Shown here one piece after another: positions 46,400-56,724 of a stretch of DNA of 64,000 bases. The DNA is from Macrotis lagotis. Taxonomy: Eukaryota; Chordata; Mammalia; Peramelemorphia; Peramelidae. The stretch is from NCBI RefSeq assembly GCF_037893015.1, contig NC_133658.1, positions 139,481,822 to 139,545,821 of the forward strand, given 5' to 3'. Position 1 is the stretch's first letter. Every line of letters begins with the position of its first letter. The notes beneath the pieces are model-generated. The model made no database searches and was not told the origin of the DNA. It saw nothing but the letters and a program-made list of their open reading frames with translations. A program made the position numbers and the translations under genes.

Positions 46400-46471
46400 G
46401 CTTCTAAGCAATAACAAGCTCACTGGACTCCAGAACGGCTCTTTCTCTGGACTTCACATGCTGGAGAAACT
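46400..46471 (+). CDS. ADGRA2: ADGRA2 exon 2: leucine-rich repeat 1
   Basis: 72 bp, phase 2 at both ends, so exactly 24 residues (87-110, with Leu111 split at the 3' end). It reads LLLSNNKLTGLQNGSFSGLH and onward, the LRR consensus LxxLxLxxNxL with the conserved SNNK asparagines, and is nearly the same as human ADGRA2. NGS is a glycosylation sequon. The acceptor is a T-run then CATCACAG|G and the donor is CT|GTAAGT. It sits alone between the 26-kb intron 1 and the 14.5-kb intron 2. Confidence 0.96.
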
Positions 46472-46639
46472 GTAAGTATCTGAGACAAACTCAGTTTCAT
46501 CTCCCTTCAGATCTCCATTCAAGTAGGGGTTAGTGACCCAGTGGCCATAATGTGGATTATAGAGGAAGGGTGGCTGACTCTTTGAAATATTAAGATATGA
46601 TATAAGATATGAGATTCATTTAAGTTACAACTAAAGTCT

Positions 46640-46876
46640 TACCTTCTAAACTTCAAGAAAACCTTCCACAGTTCCTCTTAATTCTAATACCTTTCCTCTG
46701 TTAATTTCTATTTCTCCCATATAATTGCTTTTATATACTTGTTTGCATGTTGTCTTTCCCATTAGATTATAAACTCCTTGAGGATAGGGATTGTCTTTTG
46801 CCTCTTGTATTCCAGTGCTTAGCCCAATGGCTAACTCATAGAAGGCATTTAATAAATCTTTATTGATTGATTAATT
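46640..46876 (+). mobile_element. L2 LINE 3' end
   Basis: TGTTGTCTTTCCCATTAGAT, CTCCTTGAGGATAGGGATTG, TTAATAAATCTTTATTGATT. Confidence 0.85.
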
Positions 46877-46879
46877 CTT

Positions 46880-47485
46880 AATTGCTGGCCATTAGCCAAC
46901 CTGGAGTATCTTCTGGGCATTCTTTGGAGCCCAGAATCAGATCCCACTTGGGGCCCCTTGTGCAGTGATCTGATATTGCGATATCCACAGCTGCAAGTAG
47001 GATATTTTCATTTGGGACAAAAAAAAAAAACCAGCCTGTGATGGTGGAAGGCCTGTGGCACTGCAGAGGACTAGTCAACTTCTGGTGCAATTATGGTGGG
47101 AGAAGGGATAGCCCATCTGTTATCCCTACAAGGGTCGGTGAGGTTCATCAACTGAGGGACCTTTGGGAGAGGTGCCACAGTGACAGGACCCTGGAAAGTG
47201 GTCAGAGTGGACTGTGAGATCTAACTCAGTTACTCCCATGATTACAGGAAGAAAATCTGCTTCTTCCATGAAAGTGCCCGAAGGCAAAACCCTATTAATA
47301 TCATCCCTTCTGTCCTTATCATCATGTGATGGTGACCCTAGGTTATTGAGGGCTGTTCCAGGAAAGTGCAGACTTATGCAGGGCTTGCCAAGCTGTGCAG
47401 GTTTTATACAATATAGTCTCTTTCTTCTGAGGATCCGTGAAGTACAGAAGAGGTTCATCTCCCTGGCTATCTAGAAATTTGTCAA
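46880..47485. other. Unassigned intron 2 segment
   Basis: About 600 bp with two antisense open stretches (46878-47090 and 47126-47458). I recognise no domain in either; it may be an old element I cannot name. I do not call a gene. Confidence 0.4.
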
Positions 47486-47489
47486 TCAA

Positions 47490-47650
47490 GCTACAATGTT
47501 ATTTATTAAGCACCTACAAGGTTCCTGGAGATTCAAACAAAAAAGAGTGAAATAATCTCTACTTTCTAGAAACTTACACTCTATTGGGGGAGACAAAAAG
47601 CATATACATAAATAAATATGATCAATATAATAATAATAAAAAATACAAAG
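47490..47650 (-). mobile_element. L2 LINE 3' end, reverse strand
   Basis: TTTATTAAGCACCTACAAGG, AACTTACACTCTATTGGGGG. Confidence 0.75.
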
Positions 47651-47667
47651 TAGCTAAAGACAAGAGC

Positions 47668-47905
47668 AGCTAGATGGCAAAGAGGATAGAACATCAGGGC
47701 TGGAGTTAGGAAGACTCATCTTTCTGAGTTCAAATCCAGCCTTACTAGCTGTGTGACCCTGGGCAAGTCATTTAACCCTCTTTGCCTCAGTTTTCTCACT
47801 TGTAAAATGAACTGGAGAAGGAAATGGTAAACCATGTCAATATCTTCTCCAAGAAAACCCTAAATGAGGTTTAGTTGAATACGCCTGAAAACAACTGAAC
47901 AAAGG
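47668..47905 (+). mobile_element. MAR-type SINE with RTE-like tail
   Basis: AGCAGCTAGATGGCAAAGAG, GTGTGACCCTGGGCAAGTCA, GGAGAAGGAAATGGTAAACC and a worn tail. Confidence 0.8.
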
Positions 47906-47990
47906 TGAAAGACAAGGTAGCTAAGGAGGCATGGCACTATCATTTGGGGGAATTGGGAAAGGCTTGCTGTAGAAGGTAGTGTTTAAGTTG

Positions 47991-48134
47991 TCCTTTTTTA
48001 AGGCAATGGGGTTAAATGACTTGCCCAAGGCCACATAGCTAGGCAATTTATTAAGTATGAGAGGTCCAATTTGAACTCAGGTCCTCCTGACTCCAGGGCC
48101 AGTGCTCTATCCACTGTGCCACCCAGCTGCCCCC
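47991..48134 (-). mobile_element. Marsupial SINE, reverse strand
   Basis: AAGGCAATGGGGTTAAATGA to GTGCCACCCAGCTGCCCC. A 7-bp duplication TAAGTTG at 47984-47990 and 48135-48141. Confidence 0.88.
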
Positions 48135-48399
48135 TAAGTTGAGTCTTGAAGGAAGAGAAGTTTTCTAAAGGATATTTTTTGCCCAGTACTTCCTACAAAG
48201 GACTAAATAGAGTTGTCATTTTCATGTAGAAGGAGAACGATCCCACAGGAATGAAAATCATAATTCCTTAAAAGTATTAAAGACATTTCTTAAGTCAAAT
48301 GGTCTAAAGGGTGTAGGGCAGGAAGATAGGAAAAGATTTATTTATTGCTGGAAACTTATTAAGGAAAAAGCCAAGAGAATAAAGCCTAGGCCCTCTCTT

Positions 48400-48960
48400 T
48401 ATGCTTTCATATACAACCTGACTGCCACTTACCTTTTCGGTCTTATTTCAAATTCTTCCCCTCTAAGAATTATCTGTTCCAACCTACTTGGACTTCCAGC
48501 TGTTCCCTGATCTCAGCATTCCATCTCTTGCCTTTGTACATTTGCACAAGCTGTCCCGACCCTCTAACCCCCAGTCCTATGCTTGGAATTCATACTCCCT
48601 TTTCATTTCCACCTATCAGAAACTTCAAGTTTCATCTTAGGTACCACCCTCATCTCCCACCAAGTTCCCCAATTAATGTTGTCTTCTGTCTCAAATAGCC
48701 CTTGTAATACTTTATTTCATATCCTTTTTAAAATATCATTTTCTGGGCGGCTAGGTGGCGTAGTGGATAAAGCACCGGCCTTGGAGTCGGGAGTACCTGG
48801 GTTCAAATCTGGTCTCAGACAGTTAATAATTACCTAGCTGTGTGGTACATGTGGTACATGACACACCCTGGTAAGAAGGTAAGTTCCTTGAGAATAGGAC
48901 ATTTTAGTCTTCATAACCCCCCGTCACTTAGACAGAAAACAGAAGGCACTCAATAAGTAG
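48400..48960 (+). mobile_element. L2 LINE 3' part, split by a SINE
   Basis: CTTTGTACATTTGCACAAGC, CATACTCCCTTTTCATTTCC and, after the SINE, AGTTCCTTGAGAATAGGACA and GGCACTCAATAAGTAG. Confidence 0.8.
48745..48846 (+). mobile_element. 3'-truncated marsupial SINE inside L2
   Basis: GGGCGGCTAGGTGGCGTAGT to TTACCTAGCTGTGTGG, then stops where GTGGTACAT is repeated twice. No A-tail, so it was cut after insertion or during it. Confidence 0.88.
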
Positions 48961-49023
48961 ATGTTTATGGAGTTGAATTAATGCTTTTATGAAAGCATCT
49001 AGAATGTTATAGAGAGAGTAAAG

Positions 49024-49140
49024 GAGTCAGGAGGACCTGAGTTCAAATCAAGCCTCAAACATTTAATAATTACCTAGTTGTGTGACTTTGGGCAAGTCAC
49101 TTAACCCCATTGCCTTGCCAAAAAAACCAAAACAACAATA
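49024..49140 (+). mobile_element. 5'-truncated marsupial SINE
   Basis: Starts at GGAGTCAGGAGGACCTGAG and runs to CATTGCCTTGCCAAAAAAAC. The head is missing. Confidence 0.85.
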
Positions 49141-49286
49141 ACAGAAAAAGACTTGACTTCAAGAAACCTAGTCATGTAACCCAGATCCTTCACCTCCCTG
49201 GGCCTTAGCTTTTCAACTGAAAAATGAAGGTTTGGGAATAAAATAAATTCATCAGATATTTACTGAGATGTAAAACTGATCTTAAG

Positions 49287-49528
49287 GTAGGTAGGTGGTG
49301 CAGTGGGCTTAAAATCAGGAAGACATATTCATGAGTTCAAATCTGGATTCATATGCTTACTAATGACCTTGGGCATGTCCTCTAACCTTGTTTGACTCAA
49401 TTTCTTCATCTATAAGATGGACCAAATAAAAGAATGACAAACCATTCCAGAATATTTACCAAGAAAACCCCATATGGGGTCATGAAAAGACAGACACAGC
49501 CGAGATATGACTGGCCAAGAACAAAATA
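49287..49528 (+). mobile_element. MAR-type SINE with RTE-like tail
   Basis: GGTAGGTAGGTGGTGCAGTG, TGACAAACCATTCCAGAATA, ATATGGGGTCATGAAAAGAC. Confidence 0.78.
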
Positions 49529-49529
49529 A

Positions 49530-50330
49530 GATAATCTTTAAGGTCTTTATGGGAGTAGCTTCTAATTGAGATGCCTTAACTTTATTGAAACAAACACCAG
49601 GCAATAACAATCTCTTTCAGCTCAAAATTTCTCATTTCCCTTCATTTTTCAAAACCCCATCACTCCCCCACAGAACATCAAATGGATCCTTCCCCAAAAT
49701 GTGCCTTTTGGGTCCTGGTAGGTTGAGGGGAAACTGATCAGATCCTGTTGGGATATTTGAAATCTGGGATATGAGGATTGTTGCATAAGGGAGAGAGAGA
49801 GGAAGGGACTGGGAAATAAAAAATGTCTGAAATCTGATTGGGCACCATTAGGGAAAGGCCATGTTTTCAGATCGGAAGATAATGAGAATATGTGCATGTC
49901 TGAATATGTATGTGAGTCACCAAACAGTGATTGTGTTTATGTGTGGATTATAGGAGGGGGAATGTATACAGTTAGCATCTATTCATTGTATCTCTGTAGT
50001 ACAAATGTGTGTAGATAGTATGTGTGCATGAACTCGTACATGGTCTGCGACTTGCACTATGATAAACCTAAAATAATTTGACAGAGAAAATGAGAAGATA
50101 CAAAAGTAGAGATTTTTAAAACTAACTCTGTTTGCCAAAAGCTGACCAAGTGGCTTTAATCTCTCTACGCAAGCAGTTAGGAATCTAGGTCGCTGCTGCC
50201 TAACTTCGGAAGAGCCTTGATGCTTGAAACCTGGACTCTTCTTCTCAGATTGCTGCTTTATTAATGACCTAGTAGCTCATTAATGAGTTCATTAATTGTT
50301 ACATTAATGAGCTATTCACCCTAGGAGAGA
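49530..50330. other. Intron 2 DNA with a homeodomain-site patch
   Basis: No mobile element seen. Four ATTAATKR cores lie between 50260 and 50310 (see findings). Confidence 0.5.
50260..50310. promoter_or_regulatory. Cluster of ATTAAT homeodomain-type sites
   Basis: ATTAATGA at 50260, 50279 and 50303 and ATTAATTG at 50291, with CTCATTAATGAG (50276-50287) a perfect 12-bp palindrome. Such paired TAAT sites are bound by homeodomain dimers. Function is not shown by sequence alone. Confidence 0.35.
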
Positions 50331-50334
50331 TCTT

Positions 50335-50440
50335 AGAGATGAACACTAGTCCAATCTCCTCATTTTACAGATGAGGAAACTGAGGCTCAGAGTAACTTGA
50401 TTGAGGACACAAAGCTAGAAAGTGTCAAAGCTAGTGATAG
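50335..50440 (-). mobile_element. MIR-type fragment
   Basis: CTCATTTTACAGATGAGGAA, ACTGAGGCTCAGAG. Confidence 0.65.
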
Positions 50441-50444
50441 TCCC

Positions 50445-51170
50445 ACTGTAGTATGCTACTCCTCACTGATATCTTCCTCTGTCCATCCATCTACCACAGG
50501 TCAAATTCTAGTTCTTTATTCTGATTTTTTATTCTGCTACCTCTACCCCTGAACTCCCTTAATTAGCCTATTTGTTGTACAAGTCCTGGTCTGTGCAGGA
50601 AAGGGAGGATAACACATCTGTAAGAGTGTGGGAGACAAGGTGAATGTGTGAAGGCAAAAGAAATGTCTGGGATGATCTCCAGAGGTCTGTGCTCTGAAAG
50701 TAGAGGAGAAAATACCCCCATGGTCTTAAGAATACTTCTTTTACAGGGCTTTGTTAGCCAAAGCTTTGATTTTGGATGGGAACTACAGAGCCTGGAAAAA
50801 TATGAAAAGGGGAGGGGCGTTTAGTTGATTCCTGGCCAGGAAGTCTCATCTGGGGAGCCCTGGGTCAGAGCTCAAACATTCAAGAGGAGGAGCTATTCAG
50901 ATCCAGCCTCCAGCACCCACCACCCAGAAGAGTTCAGCCTGATTATGAGCAAAAAAGACTGCTCCCTCCTCTCTTTTCCTGGAATGTGTGACCTATTTGC
51001 ATCCACCTACCCAGTCTAGTCTCCCCTAGTCTAGTCTCAGGCAGTTTTCACATGAAATTAAAACTGTTGTTAGATGGAAAATTCTTTTTTCTGTTCCTTT
51101 ATATCCACCCACACACTAGCCCTAATGGTGATTCTTCTTACCAGAAGTATAGAGGAGAATAATAAGAGCA
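50445..51170. other. Intron 2 DNA, nothing recognised
   Basis: No element or exon signature seen. Confidence 0.45.
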
Positions 51171-51174
51171 TACG

Positions 51175-51335
51175 TAGCAAGAAAGGACCTTAGAGCATCT
51201 GCTCCAACCCTTTCATTTTACAGAGAATAAAACTGAGACTTAGCGATGGGAAATAAAATATCCAATGTGACACAAGTAATAAAATAGAAAAACCAGGGGC
51301 AAATTTCAAGTGCTTAGGCTCCAAATCCAGGATTA
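51175..51335 (-). mobile_element. MIR-type fragment
   Basis: CTCCAACCCTTTCATTTTAC, AGAGAATAAAACTGAGACTT. Confidence 0.5.
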
Positions 51336-51364
51336 TTTTCACTACATCATGCTCCGAGGATTAG

Positions 51365-51550
51365 ATGATTTATATAGCTTGCTGAACTTGGAGTTAGGAA
51401 GACCTGGGTTCAAAATTCTGCCTCTGATACCAACTATATCACTTTGAGTCAGTCTTTTCTCTCTGGGCTTCAGTGTTGGATCTGGAAAATGAAAAAGTTG
51501 AATAAAATGTTTTCTAAGGTCCCTTCCAGCTCTAACTCTATGGACATTGA
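51365..51550 (+). mobile_element. MIR-type fragment
   Basis: GGAGTTAGGAAGACCTGGGT, CTTTGAGTCAGTC, AAGGTCCCTTCCAGCTCTAA. Confidence 0.65.
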
Positions 51551-51554
51551 ATGA

Positions 51555-52585
51555 AGTCAACTCAGAAATCTTTCCCTATCCATTGAGGGGTTCCAAGGAC
51601 CTCAGCTAGGAGAAGCTACTTCTTAGGGTAGAAGTTAGGGAAGGAAAGAAGGGTAATGCTTAGGAGCACACATAGACACGTGTGTCTGGCCTGGAGGAAA
51701 AGGGCTTGGGGAAGGTAACTCTGTGGGCCCCATAATGATTTGTAGCTGCCTAATGAGATTAATGAGCCCTGAGGGCTGGTATGCGGCTGGTGCTGGGGCA
51801 CTCATTAGAAACAGAATCAGGACTGAAGGAAGTAGGAGAGAGAGTGTGTGCCTTACAGCCCAGGTGGTTTCTATTAGCCCATGGGTGGGGGCAGGGATAT
51901 GAGGATGCTTCTGCTGCATTTCCCGCCCCTCTCCTTCCTCCACCCCCATATTAACTAGGGAGGAATTTGGGAGAGAAACTGCCACCAAACCTCTTGTGAA
52001 GAAACTAAAGGGGCCACTTTTTTGATCAGAAGGGAAAGCTGAGGCAGTTGAGAAAAGGCAAGATATCTTCTAAGATTATAAGGACTGGAGAGGGCCTCTG
52101 GCCATGAAGAGGAGCTAGGACACTAAGTTTTCACGGCTGCCAGCTAGAGATTCCCTCCCCTTCTCGATTTGTTCCCAGACACACATAACGTGGGTGCCTA
52201 AGGGGGTGTTCTTTCAAGTTGTCAGCCAGGCTCTACGTTCTAATTAACCCTGGAAGTCCTGTGGAGCCCCAAGGGAAGCTGTTCTGTGGCCTCAGACCCT
52301 GTAATTTGGTTTCCAAACTCACAGGCAGGGAGGTCTGTGGGGGCTCCAGAGAGCCAGCTCTGGGCCACTCCACCCAGCCCCTTCATAAGCTTCTGAGCTG
52401 ACAAGCAGAGGATAGAATGTCAGAGAGATGGTTCCTGGGACACCCCCTTCCTCTGTGGCTTAAAGCTGCCTTTGTAAAGGTACATGATGTGTGGTGTCAC
52501 AGTTTGTAAGTGAGGGTGTCTGTACCTCTTAAGACTCCCTAAGACTTTGATTGACACATTCCACTTCTCTAGGCCACAGAAAAGG
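51555..52585. promoter_or_regulatory. Repeat-poor intron 2 block with TAAT sites
   Basis: About 1 kb without mobile elements. CATAATGA (51731), CTAATGAG (51750), ATTAATGAG (51758) and CTCATTAG (51801) lie within 80 bp. A candidate conserved non-coding element; conservation not tested. Confidence 0.3.

Positions 52586-52626
<41 letters not shown>
52586..52626. repeat. (TG)20 microsatellite
   Basis: Alternating TG run leading straight into a 50-bp duplication. Confidence 0.95.
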
Positions 52627-52630
<4 letters not shown>

Positions 52631-52721
52631 GGGGGAGGGGATGAGGGAAGGAGTAGAGGAAAAGAGGACTAGTGTGTAAAGGGGGAGGGGATGAGGGAAG
52701 GAGTAGAGGAAAAGAGGACTA
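52622..52721. repeat. Perfect 50-bp tandem duplication
   Basis: GTGTGTAAAGGGGGAGGGGA begins at 52622 and 52672; both 50-bp units are identical. Confidence 0.97.
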
Positions 52722-52749
52722 TCTAAAAAGAGAGTAGGGATGGGGAGAG

Positions 52750-52865
52750 CTTGGGGCAGAAAATCAAGAGACTTGGGTTCTAGGCCTGATTATACCATTA
52801 AATATTTATAAGACTTCCACTCCACAGACCTCAGTTTCCTCATCTATAAGTTGAGGGGATTAGTC
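52750..52865 (+). mobile_element. MIR-type fragment
   Basis: GACTTGGGTTCTAGGCCTGA, CCTCAGTTTCCTCATCTATA. Confidence 0.6.
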
Positions 52866-53192
52866 TAGATGAGGAGTTCTTTTTTTTGGTGCCAAGGACC
52901 TGTTTGGTGAAATCTATGGACTTTGCAGAATAATGTTTTTAAATGCATAAAATGAAAGACATAAGATGACAAAAGAAAACAGTCCATAGAATGAAAGACA
53001 TAAAATGATGAAGGAAAGCAACCATATTAAAATAAAGATGTAATTTTTTCTCATGGAAGTTCAGACATCCTGAACTTTATCCATGGGTCTCTGGTTCAGA
53101 ATCCCTTGATTAGATCATCTCTGACAGAGTCTGTTACAACTGACATTTTATGAGTCTATGAGAGAGATTATCTCTGCTCATTAGAGAAGTAG

Positions 53193-53356
53193 TAGTAAAA
53201 TGTCCTTTACCTAAATGGGGAGAGTCCAGATGATCACTAAGCTGTGTCCAGGTGGGATCTAGACAATTATCTAGTAGTAAAATGTCCTTTACCTAAATGG
53301 GGAGAGTCCAGATGATCACTAAGCTGTGTCCAGGTGAGATCTAGACAATTATCTGG
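53193..53356. repeat. 82-bp tandem duplication
   Basis: AATGTCCTTTACCTAAATGG starts at 53199 and 53281. The units differ at one site (GGTGGGATC against GGTGAGATC). Confidence 0.95.
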
Positions 53357-53399
53357 GTGCTAGCAGCAACTCTGCCAAGGACCACAGGTTCAGCCTATT

Positions 53400-54400
53400 T
53401 CCAACCCCCCACTTCCCCTGCCTTAACTCCCTGACTTCGACTTGTCAGATGTCAGAAAGAGGCTGTCCCTACTGCCACTCCCTGGGACCTGAGGCTTCCC
53501 AGCCCAGGCCCCTGGGCTCCAAGAGGCCCCAAAATGTCTAAAGGCTGCCTGCAGGAAACCAAAGGCAGGAAGAGGCACTGGGGACTGAGGAGAGGGGCAG
53601 CCCAGGCGCAACTCAGGCCCCCATCTGCAAAGCATCAGTTGGGCAGGCAGGGTGGGGGCTGGGGGAGGAAATGGGAATAAACACTGGCTAGCTGAGAGGG
53701 AAGGGGTGGGGGTGGAGGGGGAAGGGGCTGCGGCCTCAGCCCCAGCCCCTTGGCAGCCCATGAAGGGAAGTGACACAATGAGGAATGTGTTTCCCTCTGC
53801 CAGTCCTCTCCCCCACCCCCCTACAGAGGGGTGGGAGGCCAGGCCCTTCCAAAGTCTGAGACTGTACAACTGGCCCAAGGGGCAAAGCCTGGGCCCCAGG
53901 GAATGCTGAAGTGGAGGAGGGTGGGAGATAGACCAGGGTGCTCTTTGGGAAGAAAGATGGTGACTTTGACTCCAAGGGTAGTGTTTGAGCAAGGACAGAT
54001 CCTGGGCAAGTCTGTATGTGAGTGATCTGGCCCAGCACTGAGTGGACATCCCCAGGCCTGTCCCTTCTTCTGAGAGCTTCTTCCCTTGACTCCTTCCCTT
54101 TTGGGGACAGTGGGAATTGGATCTGGCTTCTTCCTATCCTCACCCTCCCTCCCATCTGCTTCAGGGTTAGTGATGAGGTTAGAGGGAAAGGGCTGGGTCC
54201 CCCAGGAGGAGGAGGGGCACGGGGTGGTGGTCGGAGATGTGAGTGCCCTGCTGATGGGAAGGGCTGGGTGGGGTATTTTATTGCTCTCTCCAGCTATTTC
54301 TGTTCAGTGACTGTGCAACTCTGCAAAACAAGCCTCTGATAGGAACAGGGCCTCCCCCCTACTGACCCCAGCTTCCTCCCCATTTCCCCCCCCCCCCCCA
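53400..54400. promoter_or_regulatory. GC-rich, repeat-poor block in intron 2
   Basis: About 1 kb of unique-looking, locally GC-rich DNA, with AGGAATGTGTTTCC (TEAD- and ETS-like cores) near 53781 and AGGAAATGGGAATAAACA (ETS- and FOX-like cores) near 53667. An intronic enhancer is plausible for an endothelial gene. It ends in a C-run at 54386-54401. The 208-codon antisense open stretch here looks spurious. Confidence 0.3.
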
Positions 54401-54644
54401 CAATAGGAGAGAGTGGATTTCATTAACCCCTGCTTGGATATGAGATTCCCTGGAGACTTTGAAAGGGCAGTACCCAGAACCCACTTGGAGTGTGACAGAA
54501 GGTGATTAGGTAGGCAGTTTTCATTGTGACTGTTGTGCCTCATGCAGTGGCAACCTGGACACACACCAGCCCTGTGTCTGACTCCCAGTTAGCAGGATGC
54601 TGTGTATCTACCTTCCTCTCTTGTTGCACTGACAAAGATAGCCA

Positions 54645-55110
54645 AAGCAACAAGCATGTATTAAACGCTATGTGTCAGTCATTGGTGATACAAAGAAAAA
54701 CAGACAGGGGCCTTACCCTGGGGGAGTTCACTGTCATAGTAGAGAGACAACATCCAAACAATGTTCAAACAAGATATATTTAAAATGAATTGGGGATAAT
54801 TTCATTAAAGAGGATCAGGAAAGATTTCTTGCTGATGGTGGAATTTTGTCTGAGGTCTGAAGAAAACCATGAGGCAGAGATGATGTGGGAGAGAGTTATA
54901 GATATGGGGGGACAAGTAGTGAAAAGGCCCACAGTTAGAAGTTGGAAGGTCTTGTGAGAACAGCAAGGAGGCCAGTGGAGCTGATTTATAGAGTAGATAA
55001 AGTATAAGAAGATTGGAAAGGTAGGAAGAGGCAGGTTATAAAGTCTTTAAAAGCCAAATAGAAGATTTTTTTTTTATATTAGTAATAGGGAAACACTGAA
55101 ATTTACTGAA

Positions 55111-55194
<84 letters not shown>

Positions 55195-55400
55195 TAATCA
55201 GACCTGTCCTTTAAGATCAATTTGACAGCTGAGAGGAAGGTGAACTCTGGTCTAGGGAGCAATTTGAAACAGGGAAACCTACCAGTAGAGTATATAGTCC
55301 TGGCATGAGGTGATGAGGACCTGCCCTAGGGCAATAGCAAAGTCAGAGGAGAGAAGGAGGTATATAAAAGAGATGTCACTAAGACAGAAGCAACCAGGTA
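54645..55400 (-). mobile_element. L2 LINE 3' part, reverse strand, with microsatellite inside
   Basis: GGGGCCTTACCCTGGGGGAG, AGCAAGGAGGCCAGTGGAGC, GATTGGAAAGGTAGGAAGAG and CAGACCTGTCCTTTAAGATC follow the reversed L2 order. The GA and GT runs at 55112-55193 sit where L2 has a short G/A and TG-rich passage. Confidence 0.8.
55112..55193. repeat. (GA)n-(GT)n compound microsatellite
   Basis: About 22 GA units, a short T-run, then about 16 GT units. Confidence 0.95.
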
Positions 55401-55574
55401 TAAAATCTCATACTTGGCTTCAAAAAATCAAGGCCACTAGTACCAAATGGAGCAGTTGTACAAGATAGCAATTTGTCTTTAAAGATTTTAAAATTAGCAT
55501 TTAGCTGGTCTGCTTTGTTTCAGCTCCACAAAAAATAAAAATAAAAAAAACATCATGCCCCTGCAGAGGTACCC

Positions 55575-55725
55575 TCTGGCACACACTTTTCAACTTCCTT
55601 TGATGTGTGTGGTCTTCCCCCTTTAGGTTGTAAACTCCTTTAGGGAAAGGATTTTTTTATTATTATTTTTATCCCCAACACATAGTGCAGTGCCTGAAAT
55701 GTCCTTAATAAATATTTACTGACTA
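55575..55725 (+). mobile_element. L2 LINE 3' end
   Basis: GGTTGTAAACTCCTTTAGGG, AGTGCAGTGCCTGAAATGTC, TTAATAAATATTTACTGACT. Confidence 0.75.
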
Positions 55726-55769
55726 ATGACTATTGGATTGTGACACAAAATAAGTTAAGAAAAATCTTG

Positions 55770-56715
55770 GCATGCCCTTTGTCTGAAAACTCATTGGCTC
55801 CCATGGATGTAATGATCATATCTACAGAGATCACTCACAGATCTATATTTCTAACTAGTCTACCTCTGAACCTGCAGTCCTGATTACTTATTGGACCTTT
55901 CAAACTGGATGCCTCACAGATATCTCAAACTCAGCATGTCCAGAACTGAACCCATTATCTTTGCTCCCAGACTCCCCTATTTCAAGCTTCCCCATTTCTA
56001 TCAAAGGTACCACCATTATTCTAGTCTTCAGGATTCATAACTTTAGCATGCATTATCCTTAAATCTTCCTAACCCCACAAACCAAACAATTGCCAAATTC
56101 TGTCATTTCTATCTCACATCAGACTCATTCTTTCTTTTCTTTTTTTTTTTAAGGTTTTTGCAAGGCAAATGGGGTTAAGTGGTTTGCCCAAGGCCACACA
56201 GCTAGGTAATTATTAAATGTCTGAGACCTGATTTGAACCCAGGTACTCCTGACTCCAGGGCCGGTGCTTAATCCACTGCAACACCTAGCCACCCCCCAGA
56301 CTCATTCTTTCTTCTCACATTGTTAAAACTTTAGTCCCTCACCACTTTTCTAGGTGAACAGGAACAATCGATTATAGTCTCTTAATTAGTTTCTCTGCCT
56401 CCTCTCTCAACACTCCTTTATCTCATTGTCTTGTGCAAATCTTGTTATCTTAAGAGATTGAATCAGCCTTGATATTTCCATCTCTTCAGTCTCCTCTGCC
56501 CCTGTTTGACTGGAAGGCAGAGCCAAAGACCTCCAAAACCTCCTTCTAAGGAAAGATCACAGTTGTCTTCTCCCTATTTCCCTCCCTATTCAGATTTCTT
56601 TGAGCCTTTGCATCAAATCCCTGTATGAAGATAGGAACTATTGTCTCTTCTATTTTCATCCCCTATACTTAGCATAGTGCATGATGTTTAATAGGAGTTT
56701 AATGTTTGCTGATAT
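55770..56715 (+). mobile_element. L2 LINE, ORF2 end and 3' UTR, split by a SINE
   Basis: AAACTCAGCATGTCCAGAAC, TTATCTTTGCTCCCAGACTC and a later 3' end (TAGCATAGTGCATGATGTTT). The SINE at 56137-56296 interrupts it. Confidence 0.78.
56137..56296 (-). mobile_element. Young marsupial SINE inside L2, reverse strand
   Basis: Long T-run, AAGGTTTTTGCAAGGCAAAT, to CAACACCTAGCCACCCC. A perfect 17-bp duplication CAGACTCATTCTTTCTT at 56120-56136 and 56297-56313. Confidence 0.95.
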
Positions 56716-56724
56716 CTGACACCA

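Noticed and set aside
48583-48837. Open frame ending in a KAPALESGVPGF-type tail
   Set aside because: The tail is translated SINE sequence; the same text appears in the frame at 9397-9579.
53423-54049. 208-codon antisense open frame in intron 2
   Set aside because: Pro/Ser/Leu-rich low-complexity text from a GC-rich block, with no domain, and no splice context that I trust.
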